Source: JAZKIX01 sp040384645 (GTDB lineage: Bacteria > Pseudomonadota > Gammaproteobacteria > Burkholderiales > Burkholderiaceae_D). From it: a DNA stretch of 44,214 bases. Shown one piece after another: positions 34,275-43,239 of the stretch (position 1 is its first letter; every line of letters begins with the position of its first letter). The translations under genes were made by a program, and so were the position numbers. Below the pieces are notes generated by a model. The model worked only from the letters and a program-made list of their open reading frames with translations, was not told where the DNA came from and ran no database searches. The stretch lies in the NCBI GenBank assembly GCA_040384645.1, contig JAZKIX010000057.1, positions 1 through 44,214 on the forward strand, in the 5' to 3' direction.

Positions 34275-35120
34275 TTACTTTTGAGGCAGGGCGGTTTGTT
34301 CTTTGACGGCATTGGCAATGCCCTCAGCGGTAAGGTATTTATTGCAGGCTTGCGCCAACTGAAAACGTTTTTCGGCGCTTGGTAATGGAATGAGCAGTGT
34401 GCTGATTTCCGCTGCGGATTTCTTCAGTTCGCTCATGTAAAAATCGTTGTCGTTGTCGTTGTCAATCAAGCCTAATGCCGATTCCCACATGGCGTCGCCT
34501 GTAGCGATCATCGCGGCACTTTTATCTTTCGCGACGCTCAGTGAAAGCCCTCTGAAAATCGTGCCGCAACGAATCATGTCGGCGGCAACCACCTTGCGCG
34601 CCTTCAGCTCGGAGGCAGATGGCGGTGGCGGCAGATCCAGATAACTCATGCTGTCCAATGCTGGCATGGCGCTGGTGCAAGCGCCTTTGTACTCGCCTTG
34701 GAATGCCTTTTTCAATTTCAACTCGCCAGCGGCGCTTTCGATCATGCTGTCGATGGTGAGCTTGTTTTCCATAAAGCTGAGATTGATACGGTAATTATTT
34801 TTCGTTGCCTCGCCAGCAGCGCTACAGGCCGCTTTCCAGTGCTCGTTAAGGAAAGATTGCTGGCTCGGTTCGGTCAAGCTGCAATTGCGCCCGAGTTGGC
34901 CCATTTTTGCCTTCCAGCCTTGCAAGGACAATGTTTCAATGGCTTTTTTGGTGACGCAGACGGTGCCGGCATTGTCCAATGTGTCGGCATAAGCCCCTTC
35001 GCGTATCTTCATTGCATTACCGGGTCCGGCGGCATGCAGCGGCAAGCAAGAGAGCGTGGCAACGGCCACTATCGAGCCAATTGTCAGGCGCGGTGCAGAC
35101 ACATTTTTTAAAATTTTCAT
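34275..35120 (-). CDS. Exported DUF3617-like hypothetical protein
   Basis: 281 residues with signal peptide (cleavage after HAA). The region after it shows the spaced cysteines and beta pattern of DUF3617-type proteins: REGAYADTL, VCVTKKA, NCSLTE, KAACS, then ENKLTIDSM and EYKGAC. A second part (from about 165) is helical with a DNDNDND run encoded by a short ttgtcg direct repeat. Function of the family is unknown. It is convergent with the SPFH-like gene. Confidence 0.6.
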   Translation of the reverse strand: MKILKNVSAPRLTIGSIVAVATLSCLPLHAAGPGNAMKIREGAYADTLDNAGTVCVTKKAIETLSLQGWKAKMGQLGRNCSLTEPSQQSFLNEHWKAACSAAGEATKNNYRINLSFMENKLTIDSMIESAAGELKLKKAFQGEYKGACTSAMPALDSMSYLDLPPPPSASELKARKVVAADMIRCGTIFRGLSLSVAKDKSAAMIATGDAMWESALGLIDNDNDNDFYMSELKKSAAEISTLLIPLPSAEKRFQLAQACNKYLTAEGIANAVKEQTALPQK

Positions 35121-35186
35121 AGTCGGAATGGGGTTCGGTTCGGGGGAGTGGATCGGGAAGGCGGCTGCTTGAAGCCCTTGGGGCGA

Positions 35187-35265
35187 TAAAAATACTGCGC
35201 GGGGTATTATAAAAGAGCATCAAAAAGCATGGGCAAGAAGTATGGTTTTTGCCTATACACCCCTT
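35187..35265 (+). repeat. Two-hairpin intergenic repeat, copy 5
   Basis: Stem 1: AATAC (35191-35195) with GTATT (35204-35208). Stem 2: GTATGG (35240-35245) with CCTATAC (35252-35258), one bulged base. It is the most diverged copy but with the same spacing between stems. It lies between divergent genes, directly upstream of the acyltransferase. Confidence 0.6.
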
Positions 35266-35393
35266 ATTTCCCTATTTTGAAGGGTGTGCGCCTTGACCTC
35301 AGAACAGCCGAAAGCCTTTTTTTCCGCCGCATGCGCGCCTTGACGATTCGCTTGACGATCTCTTGCCAGCCAACGTATGGTGCGCGAGGTTTT

Positions 35394-37526
35394 ATGAAGC
35401 CAGAATTAACCCAGCTCCAATCAATGACAATCACGCAGCACAAGCACAATTGCGAACATGTAACGCCCCTCCAATATCGGGCAGACATTGATGGCTTGCG
35501 CGCCGTCGCCGTGCTTTTCGTTGTTGGGTTTCACGCCTTTCCTTTCTGGGTTAAAGGCGGTTTTATTGGCGTTGATATTTTTTTTGTCATTTCCGGTTTT
35601 TTAATCTCAACTATTATCCTTGGTAACCTGGAGCGCAATTGCTTCAACATTGCCCAGTTCTATAGCCGCCGCGTTAATCGCATATTCCCGGCCTTGTTTT
35701 TGGTATTGCTCGCTTGCTTTGCGTTCGGCTGGTTCGCGCTACTGGCCGACGAATACGAGCAACTGGGGAAACACATTGCCGGTGGCGCGGGTTTTGTATC
35801 CAATTTTTTGTTTTGGAATGAAAACGGATACTTTGACAGTATTGCACAGTCAAAGCCCCTCTTGCATCTCTGGTCGCTTGGTATTGAGGAGCAGTTTTAC
35901 ATCGTCTGGCCACTCCTGCTGTGGTTTGTCTGGAAGCGGCGATTGAATCCCTTATTGAATCCCTTAACAATCACGATCATTGCAATGATCATTTCATTTG
36001 TGCTTAACATCGGTGAAATACGTAGTGACCCAGTGGCAGCGTTCTACTCGCCGCACACACGTTTTTGGGAGCTGCTGGCAGGCTCTGTTTTGGCGCAATT
36101 GCCACGCCAAAACAAGCATCAATTGCCGCTGTTTAAGTACAGATTTGCTACGCGGTTGAGACAAATTACCGGCTTGCAAATGTCACTGGGCAAGCGTGCC
36201 ACGCTACGCAATGCGCAAGCGTTGCTTGGTATCGTATTGATTGCGATTGGGGGTTTTGGCCTTAGCAAAGAGGTGCATTTTCCAGGGTGGTGGGCACTCT
36301 TGCCCACGCTTGGCGCTGTGTTGATTATTTCAGCGGGTGCGCAAGCATGGCTAAATCGGGTCATTTTTTCAAACCGCGTGCTGGTGTGGTTTGGCCTGAT
36401 CAGCTTTCCGCTCTATTTGTGGCATTGGCCGCTCCTGTCGTTTGCTCACATCATCGAAGGTGAAACACTTTCACGCGAAATACGAATAGCGATTGTCTTG
36501 CTCTCCATCGCACTGGCCTGGCTGACCTACAAGCTGATCGAGCAACCGCTTCGTTTTGGAAGTACCACTTGGGTCAAGCCGGCAGCGTTGTGTGTGCTAA
36601 TGGTATTTATCGGCTATGTCGGCTTTAACACTTCCCAAGGTAACGGCTTGACATTTCGGCAAAAATCGATGATCCAGCACAATACACAATTTGACTGGCT
36701 TCCAAGTTACAAAAGAAATGCCGCTTGTGAGCATGCCTATCCTGATTTGGCTAGCGGGCACTGCCTGAGAGCGAAAGCGTCCGAACCGACAATACTTGTG
36801 CTGGGCGATTCGCACAGCAATTCCTTGTATCCCGGGATGGTCGATGCGATGGCCAATACAAGGGACAATGTTGCGAATTTTTCAAAAAGCGGGTGCCTGC
36901 CTTTTTTTGACCTTGCTTCAGTTCAAAAAGGCGAACAAAAAAAATGCCCCGAGTACAGTAATAGCGCGCTCACGTTTGCCGAAGAAAATCCGTCCGTCCA
37001 TACAGTTGTCCTGTCCTCCAGAGGTCCTTTGTATCTCACCGGCAAAGGTTATGGCGGCAATGGTGAAGTCACTCATGAGCGAACCATATCCTTGGTGAAG
37101 AGGCGGGAAATGACGAATTCCCATCAAATCTTTGCAATGGCCATGAAGACAACAATCGAGCGATTGCTCGCGAAGAACAAACGGATTATTTTCGTGCTGG
37201 ATTGGCCCGAACTTGGTTTTGACCCTAAATCCTGTGTAGACAGCCGGCCGCTACGCTTCAGCAATCACGTCAGAGAACCCTGTGCTGTATCAAGGCTCGA
37301 CTTTGAGCAGCGCAATCGTCAATACCGGGAACTTGTTTTGTCTGTGTTGAAGGATTTTCCTTCCGTAGACGTGTTTGATGCGGCAGCCTTGTTCTGCGAT
37401 GCCCAGTGGTGCTGGGCAATGACCGAAGGTAAGATGCTTTACCGTGATGATGATCATCTTTCCGTTCAAGGGTCGCGCTATGTTGCCAGTGCCCTTGTGA
37501 AGTTGCTTAAGCCTTGGCAAGAGTGA
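35394..37526 (+). CDS. OafA/YrhL-type membrane acyltransferase with SGNH domain
   Basis: 710 residues. An acyltransferase-3 membrane domain (YRADIDGLRAVAVLFVVGFH at about 28, GGFIGVDIFFVISGFLI, then SLGIEEQFYIVWP) of ten or so helices is followed by a periplasmic SGNH domain with LGDSHSN and a late DDHLS. These proteins O-acetylate polysaccharides such as LPS O-antigen or peptidoglycan; the actual target is not known here. The ATG at 35394 (GCGAGG upstream) is preferred; a longer frame starting at 35229 runs into repeat copy 5. No neighbouring polysaccharide cluster is present. Confidence 0.88.
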   Translation: MKPELTQLQSMTITQHKHNCEHVTPLQYRADIDGLRAVAVLFVVGFHAFPFWVKGGFIGVDIFFVISGFLISTIILGNLERNCFNIAQFYSRRVNRIFPALFLVLLACFAFGWFALLADEYEQLGKHIAGGAGFVSNFLFWNENGYFDSIAQSKPLLHLWSLGIEEQFYIVWPLLLWFVWKRRLNPLLNPLTITIIAMIISFVLNIGEIRSDPVAAFYSPHTRFWELLAGSVLAQLPRQNKHQLPLFKYRFATRLRQITGLQMSLGKRATLRNAQALLGIVLIAIGGFGLSKEVHFPGWWALLPTLGAVLIISAGAQAWLNRVIFSNRVLVWFGLISFPLYLWHWPLLSFAHIIEGETLSREIRIAIVLLSIALAWLTYKLIEQPLRFGSTTWVKPAALCVLMVFIGYVGFNTSQGNGLTFRQKSMIQHNTQFDWLPSYKRNAACEHAYPDLASGHCLRAKASEPTILVLGDSHSNSLYPGMVDAMANTRDNVANFSKSGCLPFFDLASVQKGEQKKCPEYSNSALTFAEENPSVHTVVLSSRGPLYLTGKGYGGNGEVTHERTISLVKRREMTNSHQIFAMAMKTTIERLLAKNKRIIFVLDWPELGFDPKSCVDSRPLRFSNHVREPCAVSRLDFEQRNRQYRELVLSVLKDFPSVDVFDAAALFCDAQWCWAMTEGKMLYRDDDHLSVQGSRYVASALVKLLKPWQE

Positions 37527-37564
37527 CCGTATTGAACTTCAATGACGCGCAAGCGAACTCTCCT

Positions 37565-39337
37565 ATGCCTCCAATTTTATTTGCGCTGTGCCTGCTCTTT
37601 GCCGCACCGCTGGCGCATGCAAGCGCAGCCGTCACCCCGGCCGACCCGGCCAAAGTGATCCGCGTGGCGCTCGATGCGCCCGACGATGGTTTCGACATGG
37701 TGCGTACTGCCAACGCCTACTCCGGCTTGATCAGCGAAGCCATTTACGAGCCCTTGCTGACCTACGATTATCTGGCGCGGCCGGCCAAGTTGATAGCGCA
37801 GACCGCGGTTGCCATGCCGGAAATGACCGATGGCGGCAAGACGTATACCTTTCGCGTCAAGAAAGGCATTTATTTTGCGCCGGACGACGTCTTCAAAGGT
37901 AAGCCGCGCGAATTGATTGCAGCCGATTACGCCTACACCATCAAGCGCTTGCTCGACCCGAAAAACCGTTCGCCCTCGGCCAATTTCATCGAGGGCAAAG
38001 TGGTCGGGCTCGATGCGCTGGCGGCAGCGGCCAAGCAGGGTGGCAGCTTCGATTACGATGCGCCGGTGGCCGGTTTGCAAGTGCTGGACCGCTATACCCT
38101 GCGCATTACCTTAAATGCGCCCGATACCAATTTTCTGTACGTGATGGCATATGGCGCTTTTGCCGCGGTGGCGCGCGAAGTGATCGAGACGCATGGGGCG
38201 CAAAGCGGGCGGCATCCGGTCGGCACCGGGCCGTACATGTTGCAGCAGTACGTGCCAGCCAGCAAGATCGTGCTGGTGGCGAACCCGGTGTATCGCGGTT
38301 TTGTGTGGGACTTCAAGGCTGCCGACGACCCTTACGACCAGCAATTGGTGCGCGAAATGCAGGGCAAGAAAATGCCGCAAATCGGACGCGTGGAATTAAG
38401 CTATGTCGAAGAGGAGCAATCGCGCTGGCTGGCTTTCCAGAACGGGCAATTCGATCTGGATAAATTGCCGCAACTGGTGGCGCCTTCGGTGCTGGACGGT
38501 GAAAAATTACGGCCGGAATATGCCGCCAAGGGCTTGCGCCTGTTCCGCGCCGTCGCGCCGGAAGTCACTTACACCATGTTCAATTTTCTTGACCCGGTCA
38601 CCGGCGGTTATGGCAAGGAGAAAATCGCGCTGCGGCGTGCCATTGCGATGGTCTACAGCGTGCAGGATGAAATCAAGCAAGTGCGCAAAGGGCAAGCCAC
38701 GCGGGTTCACATGCTGGTGCCGGTTGGCGTCGGCGGGCACGACCCCAGTTACCGCAGCAGCATTGCCTACGATCCGGCGCTGGCCAACAAGCTGCTCGAT
38801 CGCTTCGGCTACCAACGCGGTGCAGATGGCTTCCGCACCATGCCCGATGGTTCGCCCTTGCTGCTGAAAATCACCAGTGAACCGGGTGCGACCTCGAAAA
38901 CCTTTGCCGAAATCTGGCAGCGCGGCCTTGATCAAATCGGTATCAAGGCCGATTTCCCGATCAGCTCGTTTGCCGACAATGTCAAGGCGGCGACCGAATG
39001 CAAGCTCATGATGTGGGGCGGCGCCTGGTCGGCTGATTTCCCCGAAGGGGAGAACTTCCTGCAATTGCTGTACGGCCCCAACGCACGCCAGGGTAATCAC
39101 GGCTGCTATCAATCGGCAGTCTACGATGCCATGTACAAGAAGGCGATCGCCTTGCCACCCGGCCCGGAACGCAATCAGTTGTATATCCAGATGAGCCGCC
39201 AAATGGAAGCCGACACCGCCTGGTCGCTGCACGTGTCACGTGTACGTAATTGGCTGGTGCGACCATGGGTCAAAGGTTTTAAGAAACATCCGATCTTGTC
39301 AGCGGATTGGCAGTATCTGGATATCGAAAAACATTAA
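37565..39337 (+). CDS. ABC-type oligopeptide-binding protein (SBP_bac_5), paralogue A
   Basis: 590 residues, signal peptide (ILFALCLLFAAPLAHA), then the family-5 solute-binding fold: YDYLARPAKL, GKTYTFRVKKGI, GTGPYMLQQY, LRRAIAMVY, and GADGFR near the end. Such proteins bind peptides or related molecules in the periplasm. The ATG at 37565 begins the signal peptide; a TTG 17 codons upstream overlaps the acyltransferase. No permease or ATPase gene is adjacent. Closely related to the gene at 41051. Confidence 0.88.
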   Translation: MPPILFALCLLFAAPLAHASAAVTPADPAKVIRVALDAPDDGFDMVRTANAYSGLISEAIYEPLLTYDYLARPAKLIAQTAVAMPEMTDGGKTYTFRVKKGIYFAPDDVFKGKPRELIAADYAYTIKRLLDPKNRSPSANFIEGKVVGLDALAAAAKQGGSFDYDAPVAGLQVLDRYTLRITLNAPDTNFLYVMAYGAFAAVAREVIETHGAQSGRHPVGTGPYMLQQYVPASKIVLVANPVYRGFVWDFKAADDPYDQQLVREMQGKKMPQIGRVELSYVEEEQSRWLAFQNGQFDLDKLPQLVAPSVLDGEKLRPEYAAKGLRLFRAVAPEVTYTMFNFLDPVTGGYGKEKIALRRAIAMVYSVQDEIKQVRKGQATRVHMLVPVGVGGHDPSYRSSIAYDPALANKLLDRFGYQRGADGFRTMPDGSPLLLKITSEPGATSKTFAEIWQRGLDQIGIKADFPISSFADNVKAATECKLMMWGGAWSADFPEGENFLQLLYGPNARQGNHGCYQSAVYDAMYKKAIALPPGPERNQLYIQMSRQMEADTAWSLHVSRVRNWLVRPWVKGFKKHPILSADWQYLDIEKH

Positions 39338-39364
39338 ATTTTGATGCTTAATTATGGAGTTCGC

Positions 39365-40012
39365 ATGTTTGCACGCCGCATGAAATATGAAAATTCTTCC
39401 GTCATTATTTATCGCGATAAATGGCTCGCCGTCGCAATCACTGCCGGGTTGGGCTTATTCTTTTTCATCGGCGGCATCCTGGTGCTGCGGGCGCTTGCCG
39501 ACCCCAATGCGCCAACATTATTTTTGCTTATTTTTGCAGGCGTCTGGATTTTGGTTGGCGCCCTCTTATTAAGTTACCTGCCTCGCAAGACTGCACATGT
39601 TTTTAAAAACAAGGGCGAACATATTATTGTAGTAAATGCAGCCGGCGTGACCTTAAACGAAACGCTCTGGGGAACCTCGCGTTATCAATCCTGGGACAAC
39701 ATCGCCGAAATAATCCTGGCGGAATCTTTCGCTGAAATTGATACCGACAGCAAAGCGCATCGCGGCAAGGAAATAATCCTGTTGTTCAAACCGGAATTTT
39801 TGCCGAGCTTCAATCAGATTGAATACATGAACTCGGGAATCCAAAAGACGGGTGAAGATCGCCACTATCTAAGCTCGACTTACACTGAAGAGAAGAATGG
39901 CGAGTTGCAAAGACTGCTGAGCCATGTTGTTCCAACATCGGTTGCCATCCGTGTGCTGAAAAAAGTGGTTTTTGATCTGGCTGCGCAGAAGGATAGTTAT
40001 GAACTGCACTGA
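39365..40012 (+). CDS. Two-helix membrane protein, function unknown
   Basis: 215 residues. Two membrane helices near the N-terminus (ITAGLGLFFFIGGILVL and LFLLIFAGVWILVGALLLSY) are followed by a mostly beta cytoplasmic domain with HIIVVNAAGVTLNETLWG and SWDNIAEIIL, reminiscent of bacterial PH-like domains. GGAG at 39356-39359 fixes the start. Placed between the binding protein and the glutathione transferase; no functional link is apparent. Confidence 0.65.
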   Translation: MFARRMKYENSSVIIYRDKWLAVAITAGLGLFFFIGGILVLRALADPNAPTLFLLIFAGVWILVGALLLSYLPRKTAHVFKNKGEHIIVVNAAGVTLNETLWGTSRYQSWDNIAEIILAESFAEIDTDSKAHRGKEIILLFKPEFLPSFNQIEYMNSGIQKTGEDRHYLSSTYTEEKNGELQRLLSHVVPTSVAIRVLKKVVFDLAAQKDSYELH

Positions 40013-40159
40013 CAATTCAATTTGGTAAAAGTGACTGCATTGCGATTGTGGGCGCCGCGTTTCGCTCCTTGGCGATCACTATGTCTGCCAGTAAATCTGC
40101 ATCAAACCTGCTTTTCAAAACCAGATTAGAATCCCACAGCCGTTATTGAAGAGTTAAGA

Positions 40160-40188
40160 AGCGATAGAAAGCGATCGCTTTTATCGCT
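40160..40188. other. Imperfect 29-bp palindrome upstream of the GST gene
   Basis: AGCGATA-G-AAAGCGA pairs with TCGCTTTTATCGCT: 14 pairs with a single extra G and no loop. The centre is GCGATCGC. Its place, 60 bases before the GST start, suits an operator or a cruciform. Confidence 0.45.
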
Positions 40189-40248
40189 ACGCTGCATTTT
40201 CGCTCCACCTATTTGGATTCTGTCGCATTATTTCTTGAAGGATTGCCC

Positions 40249-40947
40249 ATGACCGATCTATCGACTTTCCCCATTACCAAAAAATGGCCCGCCCAACATC
40301 CCGACCGCCTGCAACTGTATTCACTGCCGACCCCCAACGGTGTCAAAGTTTCTATCATGCTGGAAGAATGCGGTTTGCCTTACGAGCCGCATCTGGTCAA
40401 CTTTGGTACTAATGATCAGACTTCGCCAGAATTTATTTCACTCAATCCGAACAATAAAATTCCCGCCATCATCGACCCCAATGGCCCCGACGGCAAACCT
40501 TTGGCGCTGTTTGAATCGGGTGCAATCCTGATTTATCTGGCGGAAAAAACGGGCCAATACATGGCGCAAGATGCTGCCGGCCGCTACGAGACGATCCAGT
40601 GGCTGATGTTCCAGATGGGTGGTATCGGGCCGATGTTCGGGCAGTTGGGATTTTTCAATAAATTTGCCGGCAAAGATTACGAAGACAAACGTCCACGCGA
40701 CCGCTACGTCGCCGAATCGAAACGTTTGCTGGGCGTACTCAATCGACGCTTGGTCGGACAGGACTGGATCATGGGCGACACCTATAGCATCGCCGATATT
40801 GCGACCTTTCCGTGGGTGCGCAATTTAATCGGGTTTTACGAGGCCGGTGAACTGGTGGGGATCGCCGATTTCCCCGAAGTCCAGCGTGTGTTGAAAAACT
40901 TCCTAGCGCGTCCGGCCGTGGTCAAAGGTTTGACTATCCCAAATTGA
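40249..40947 (+). CDS. Glutathione S-transferase, YfcG/YghU type
   Basis: 232 residues. Thioredoxin-fold N-domain with LYSLPTPNGVKVSIMLEE and NPNNKIPAIIDP, then FESGAILIYLAEKTG (glutathione site) and a helical C-domain with GGIGPMFGQ. This matches the YfcG/YghU (Nu-class) enzymes that have disulfide-bond oxidoreductase activity with glutathione, and no typical conjugating role. GAAGGA before the ATG at 40249 fixes the start. Confidence 0.88.
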   Translation: MTDLSTFPITKKWPAQHPDRLQLYSLPTPNGVKVSIMLEECGLPYEPHLVNFGTNDQTSPEFISLNPNNKIPAIIDPNGPDGKPLALFESGAILIYLAEKTGQYMAQDAAGRYETIQWLMFQMGGIGPMFGQLGFFNKFAGKDYEDKRPRDRYVAESKRLLGVLNRRLVGQDWIMGDTYSIADIATFPWVRNLIGFYEAGELVGIADFPEVQRVLKNFLARPAVVKGLTIPN

Positions 40948-41050
40948 TGGATGCATGATGGGTGCGTTTGGTGCGCCTTGCTTCTGCATTGTTTAGCATT
41001 GTTCTTTTCATTGCGAGTAAATATTGAACCGGAAAATCGCCCGCGTCGGC

Positions 41051-42931
41051 ATGGATATTTATAGGAGGGGTCGTAACCTTGGTTGCAGCTATCAACAATC
41101 GGGGAAAAAGCCCTTCCTACACAATATTGGCCGCATTGTTCCCGCCGCTTTTGGTGTAAATATCACACGCATTATTTGCGGTTTTTTGCTCGTCATTTTC
41201 GCTTTGCAGCCAGCCAGCGCCGTCGAACCCGTCAAAAGCTTGCGCACGGTTTTCCCTGCCGAAGAAACCGGTTTCGATCCGGCCATCGTGCACGATTTAT
41301 ATTCCGCTGCAGTGGTGCAATCGATTTTTGAAACGCTCTACACCTATGACTATCTGGCGCGGCCGGCCAAACTGGTGCCGCTGACGGCAGAAGCGCTGCC
41401 GGACGTGTCCGCCGATGGCAAAACCTACACTATCCGTCTCAAGCGCGGCATCGTGTTTGCCGCCGATGCGGCGTTCAAGGGCAAACGGCGCGATTTAGTA
41501 ATGGCCGATTATGTGTACGGGCTCAAGCGCTTGCTCGACCCCAAGCTGCGCTCGGCCTGGAGCTGGCTGCTCGAAGGCAAAATCGTTGGCCTCGACGCAC
41601 TTGCCGCGCAGGCTAAAAAATCCGGCAGCTTCGATTACGATGCGTCGGTCGCCGGGCTCGAATTGCTCGACGCCTACACCTTACGGATTCACCTCAATGC
41701 GCCCGATTTCAACCTCGGCCAAATCCTGGCGCACGAGCCGACCAGCGCGGTGGCGCGTGAAGTGATCGAGCAGTATCGCGATCAAAACGGCCAAGCCATG
41801 GCTAACCCGGTCGGCACCGGACCTTACGTACTCACTAGCTGGAAGCGCGCATCAAAAATCATCCTCGATGCCAATCCCGCTTATCGCGGTTTTAACTGGA
41901 CCTTTGAAGCTGGTGCCGATCCCGGCGATCAAGCCATCGTCAGCGCGATGAAGGGCAAGCGCATGCCGCAGATCAAGCACGTTGAAATCAGCATCGTGCT
42001 GGAAGACCAGTCGCGCTGGCTGGCTTTCCAGAATGGCGAAATCGACTTATTAAATCTCGATGGCCCGTTGGCGCCACGTGCGCTCATAGGCGGCAAATTG
42101 CTGCCCGATTTGGTCGCCAAAGGCATCCATTTGTCACGCATTACCGAGCCGGAATTGAGTCACTATTATTTCAATATGCAAAACCCGATTCTGGGTGGCC
42201 TCAGCAAAGAAAAAATCGCCCTGCGCCGCGCCATCGCCATGGCGCATAACGTCAAGGAAGAAATCAAAGTAGTCTGGAGCGATCAAGCCACCGTACTTGA
42301 ATACCCAATTCCACCCGGCATCGTCGGCCACGATCCTGACTACAAAAGCACGGTGTCGTACGATCTCCGCACGGCCAATGCCTTGCTCGACAAGTTTGGC
42401 TACAAGAAAGGCGCAGACGGTTTCCGCACATTGCCTGATGGCAAAGCCTTCTCGGTCACGTTCTCGGCACGCGCCGCATCGACCGGCCAACAACAGGCTG
42501 AAATGTGGAAAAAAACCTTCGACTCCATCGGCATCAAAATGCAAGCCGACCTACGCCCATTCGGCGAATTGCTCAAAGCCGAGAAACAATGCCAACTCAT
42601 GATGCGCACCAGTCCGTGGATTGCCGATTACCCCGATGGCGACAATTTTATGCAACTGTTTTACGGCGCCAATATCGGCCAAAGCAATAACGGCTGCATG
42701 AAACTACCAGCCTACGACACCCTGTACGAACAATCGCAAAAATTGCCCGCCGGCGCTGAACGCGATGCCCTGTATCGCAAGATGGCACGCTTGCTGGAAG
42801 TCTACGCCACCACCCGTATCGGCTATGCGCGCTACCGCAATATGCTGGCGCAGCCAAGCGTGATCGGTTACAAGAAGCACCCGATTCTGCATGCGGAGTG
42901 GATGTATTTTGATGTGGGAATGAAGAAGTAG
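41051..42931 (+). CDS. ABC-type oligopeptide-binding protein (SBP_bac_5), paralogue B
   Basis: Paralogue of the gene at 37565 with the same motifs in order (YDYLARPAKL, GKTYTIRLKRGI, LDPKLRS, GTGPYVLTSW, LRRAIAMAH, GADGFRTLP, YKKHPILHAEW). About 626 residues if the ATG at 41051 is used; a TTG at 41024 is also open. The signal peptide hydrophobic core (IICGFLLVIFALQPASA) begins some 45 residues in, an unusually long leader, so the true start may be elsewhere. As with paralogue A, no transporter genes lie beside it. Confidence 0.86.
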   Translation: MDIYRRGRNLGCSYQQSGKKPFLHNIGRIVPAAFGVNITRIICGFLLVIFALQPASAVEPVKSLRTVFPAEETGFDPAIVHDLYSAAVVQSIFETLYTYDYLARPAKLVPLTAEALPDVSADGKTYTIRLKRGIVFAADAAFKGKRRDLVMADYVYGLKRLLDPKLRSAWSWLLEGKIVGLDALAAQAKKSGSFDYDASVAGLELLDAYTLRIHLNAPDFNLGQILAHEPTSAVAREVIEQYRDQNGQAMANPVGTGPYVLTSWKRASKIILDANPAYRGFNWTFEAGADPGDQAIVSAMKGKRMPQIKHVEISIVLEDQSRWLAFQNGEIDLLNLDGPLAPRALIGGKLLPDLVAKGIHLSRITEPELSHYYFNMQNPILGGLSKEKIALRRAIAMAHNVKEEIKVVWSDQATVLEYPIPPGIVGHDPDYKSTVSYDLRTANALLDKFGYKKGADGFRTLPDGKAFSVTFSARAASTGQQQAEMWKKTFDSIGIKMQADLRPFGELLKAEKQCQLMMRTSPWIADYPDGDNFMQLFYGANIGQSNNGCMKLPAYDTLYEQSQKLPAGAERDALYRKMARLLEVYATTRIGYARYRNMLAQPSVIGYKKHPILHAEWMYFDVGMKK

Positions 42932-43020
42932 TGCAGTAGAAAATGGCCGTACTTACTTCCACGTACTAAGGAATCAACGCAACCAGCATTCGCTGGATTA
43001 GCTGACATCGTTGCTTTAGT

Positions 43021-43239
43021 TTGGATATCGTATCGCAGCTTTTGGAGCGCCATGGGAGCGGAAAATTTCGCGATACTGAATACGCAATGGAGGCTACGCA
43101 AGCGATGTTGTTGGCCGGCTTGTATGACAGCCACGATGAAGTCGTGTGCGCCGCCATTTCGGGGCTTGGTCGCCAGTCGCATCCATCCGCCTTGCCTGGC
43201 GCTCACCGTAAGTTGTCCCAAATTTCATCGCTTGATTGA
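43021..43239 (+). pseudogene. Possible HEAT-like repeat protein remnant
   Basis: A 72-codon frame (TTG start) reads QAMLLAGLYDSHDEVVCAAI SG, which has the helix-turn-helix hydrophobic pattern of a HEAT repeat (LxDxxxEVxxAAIxxLG). Too short for a working protein, with no ribosome-binding site, so it is more likely a remnant of a longer gene. The region 42932-43020 before it shows nothing further. Confidence 0.3.
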
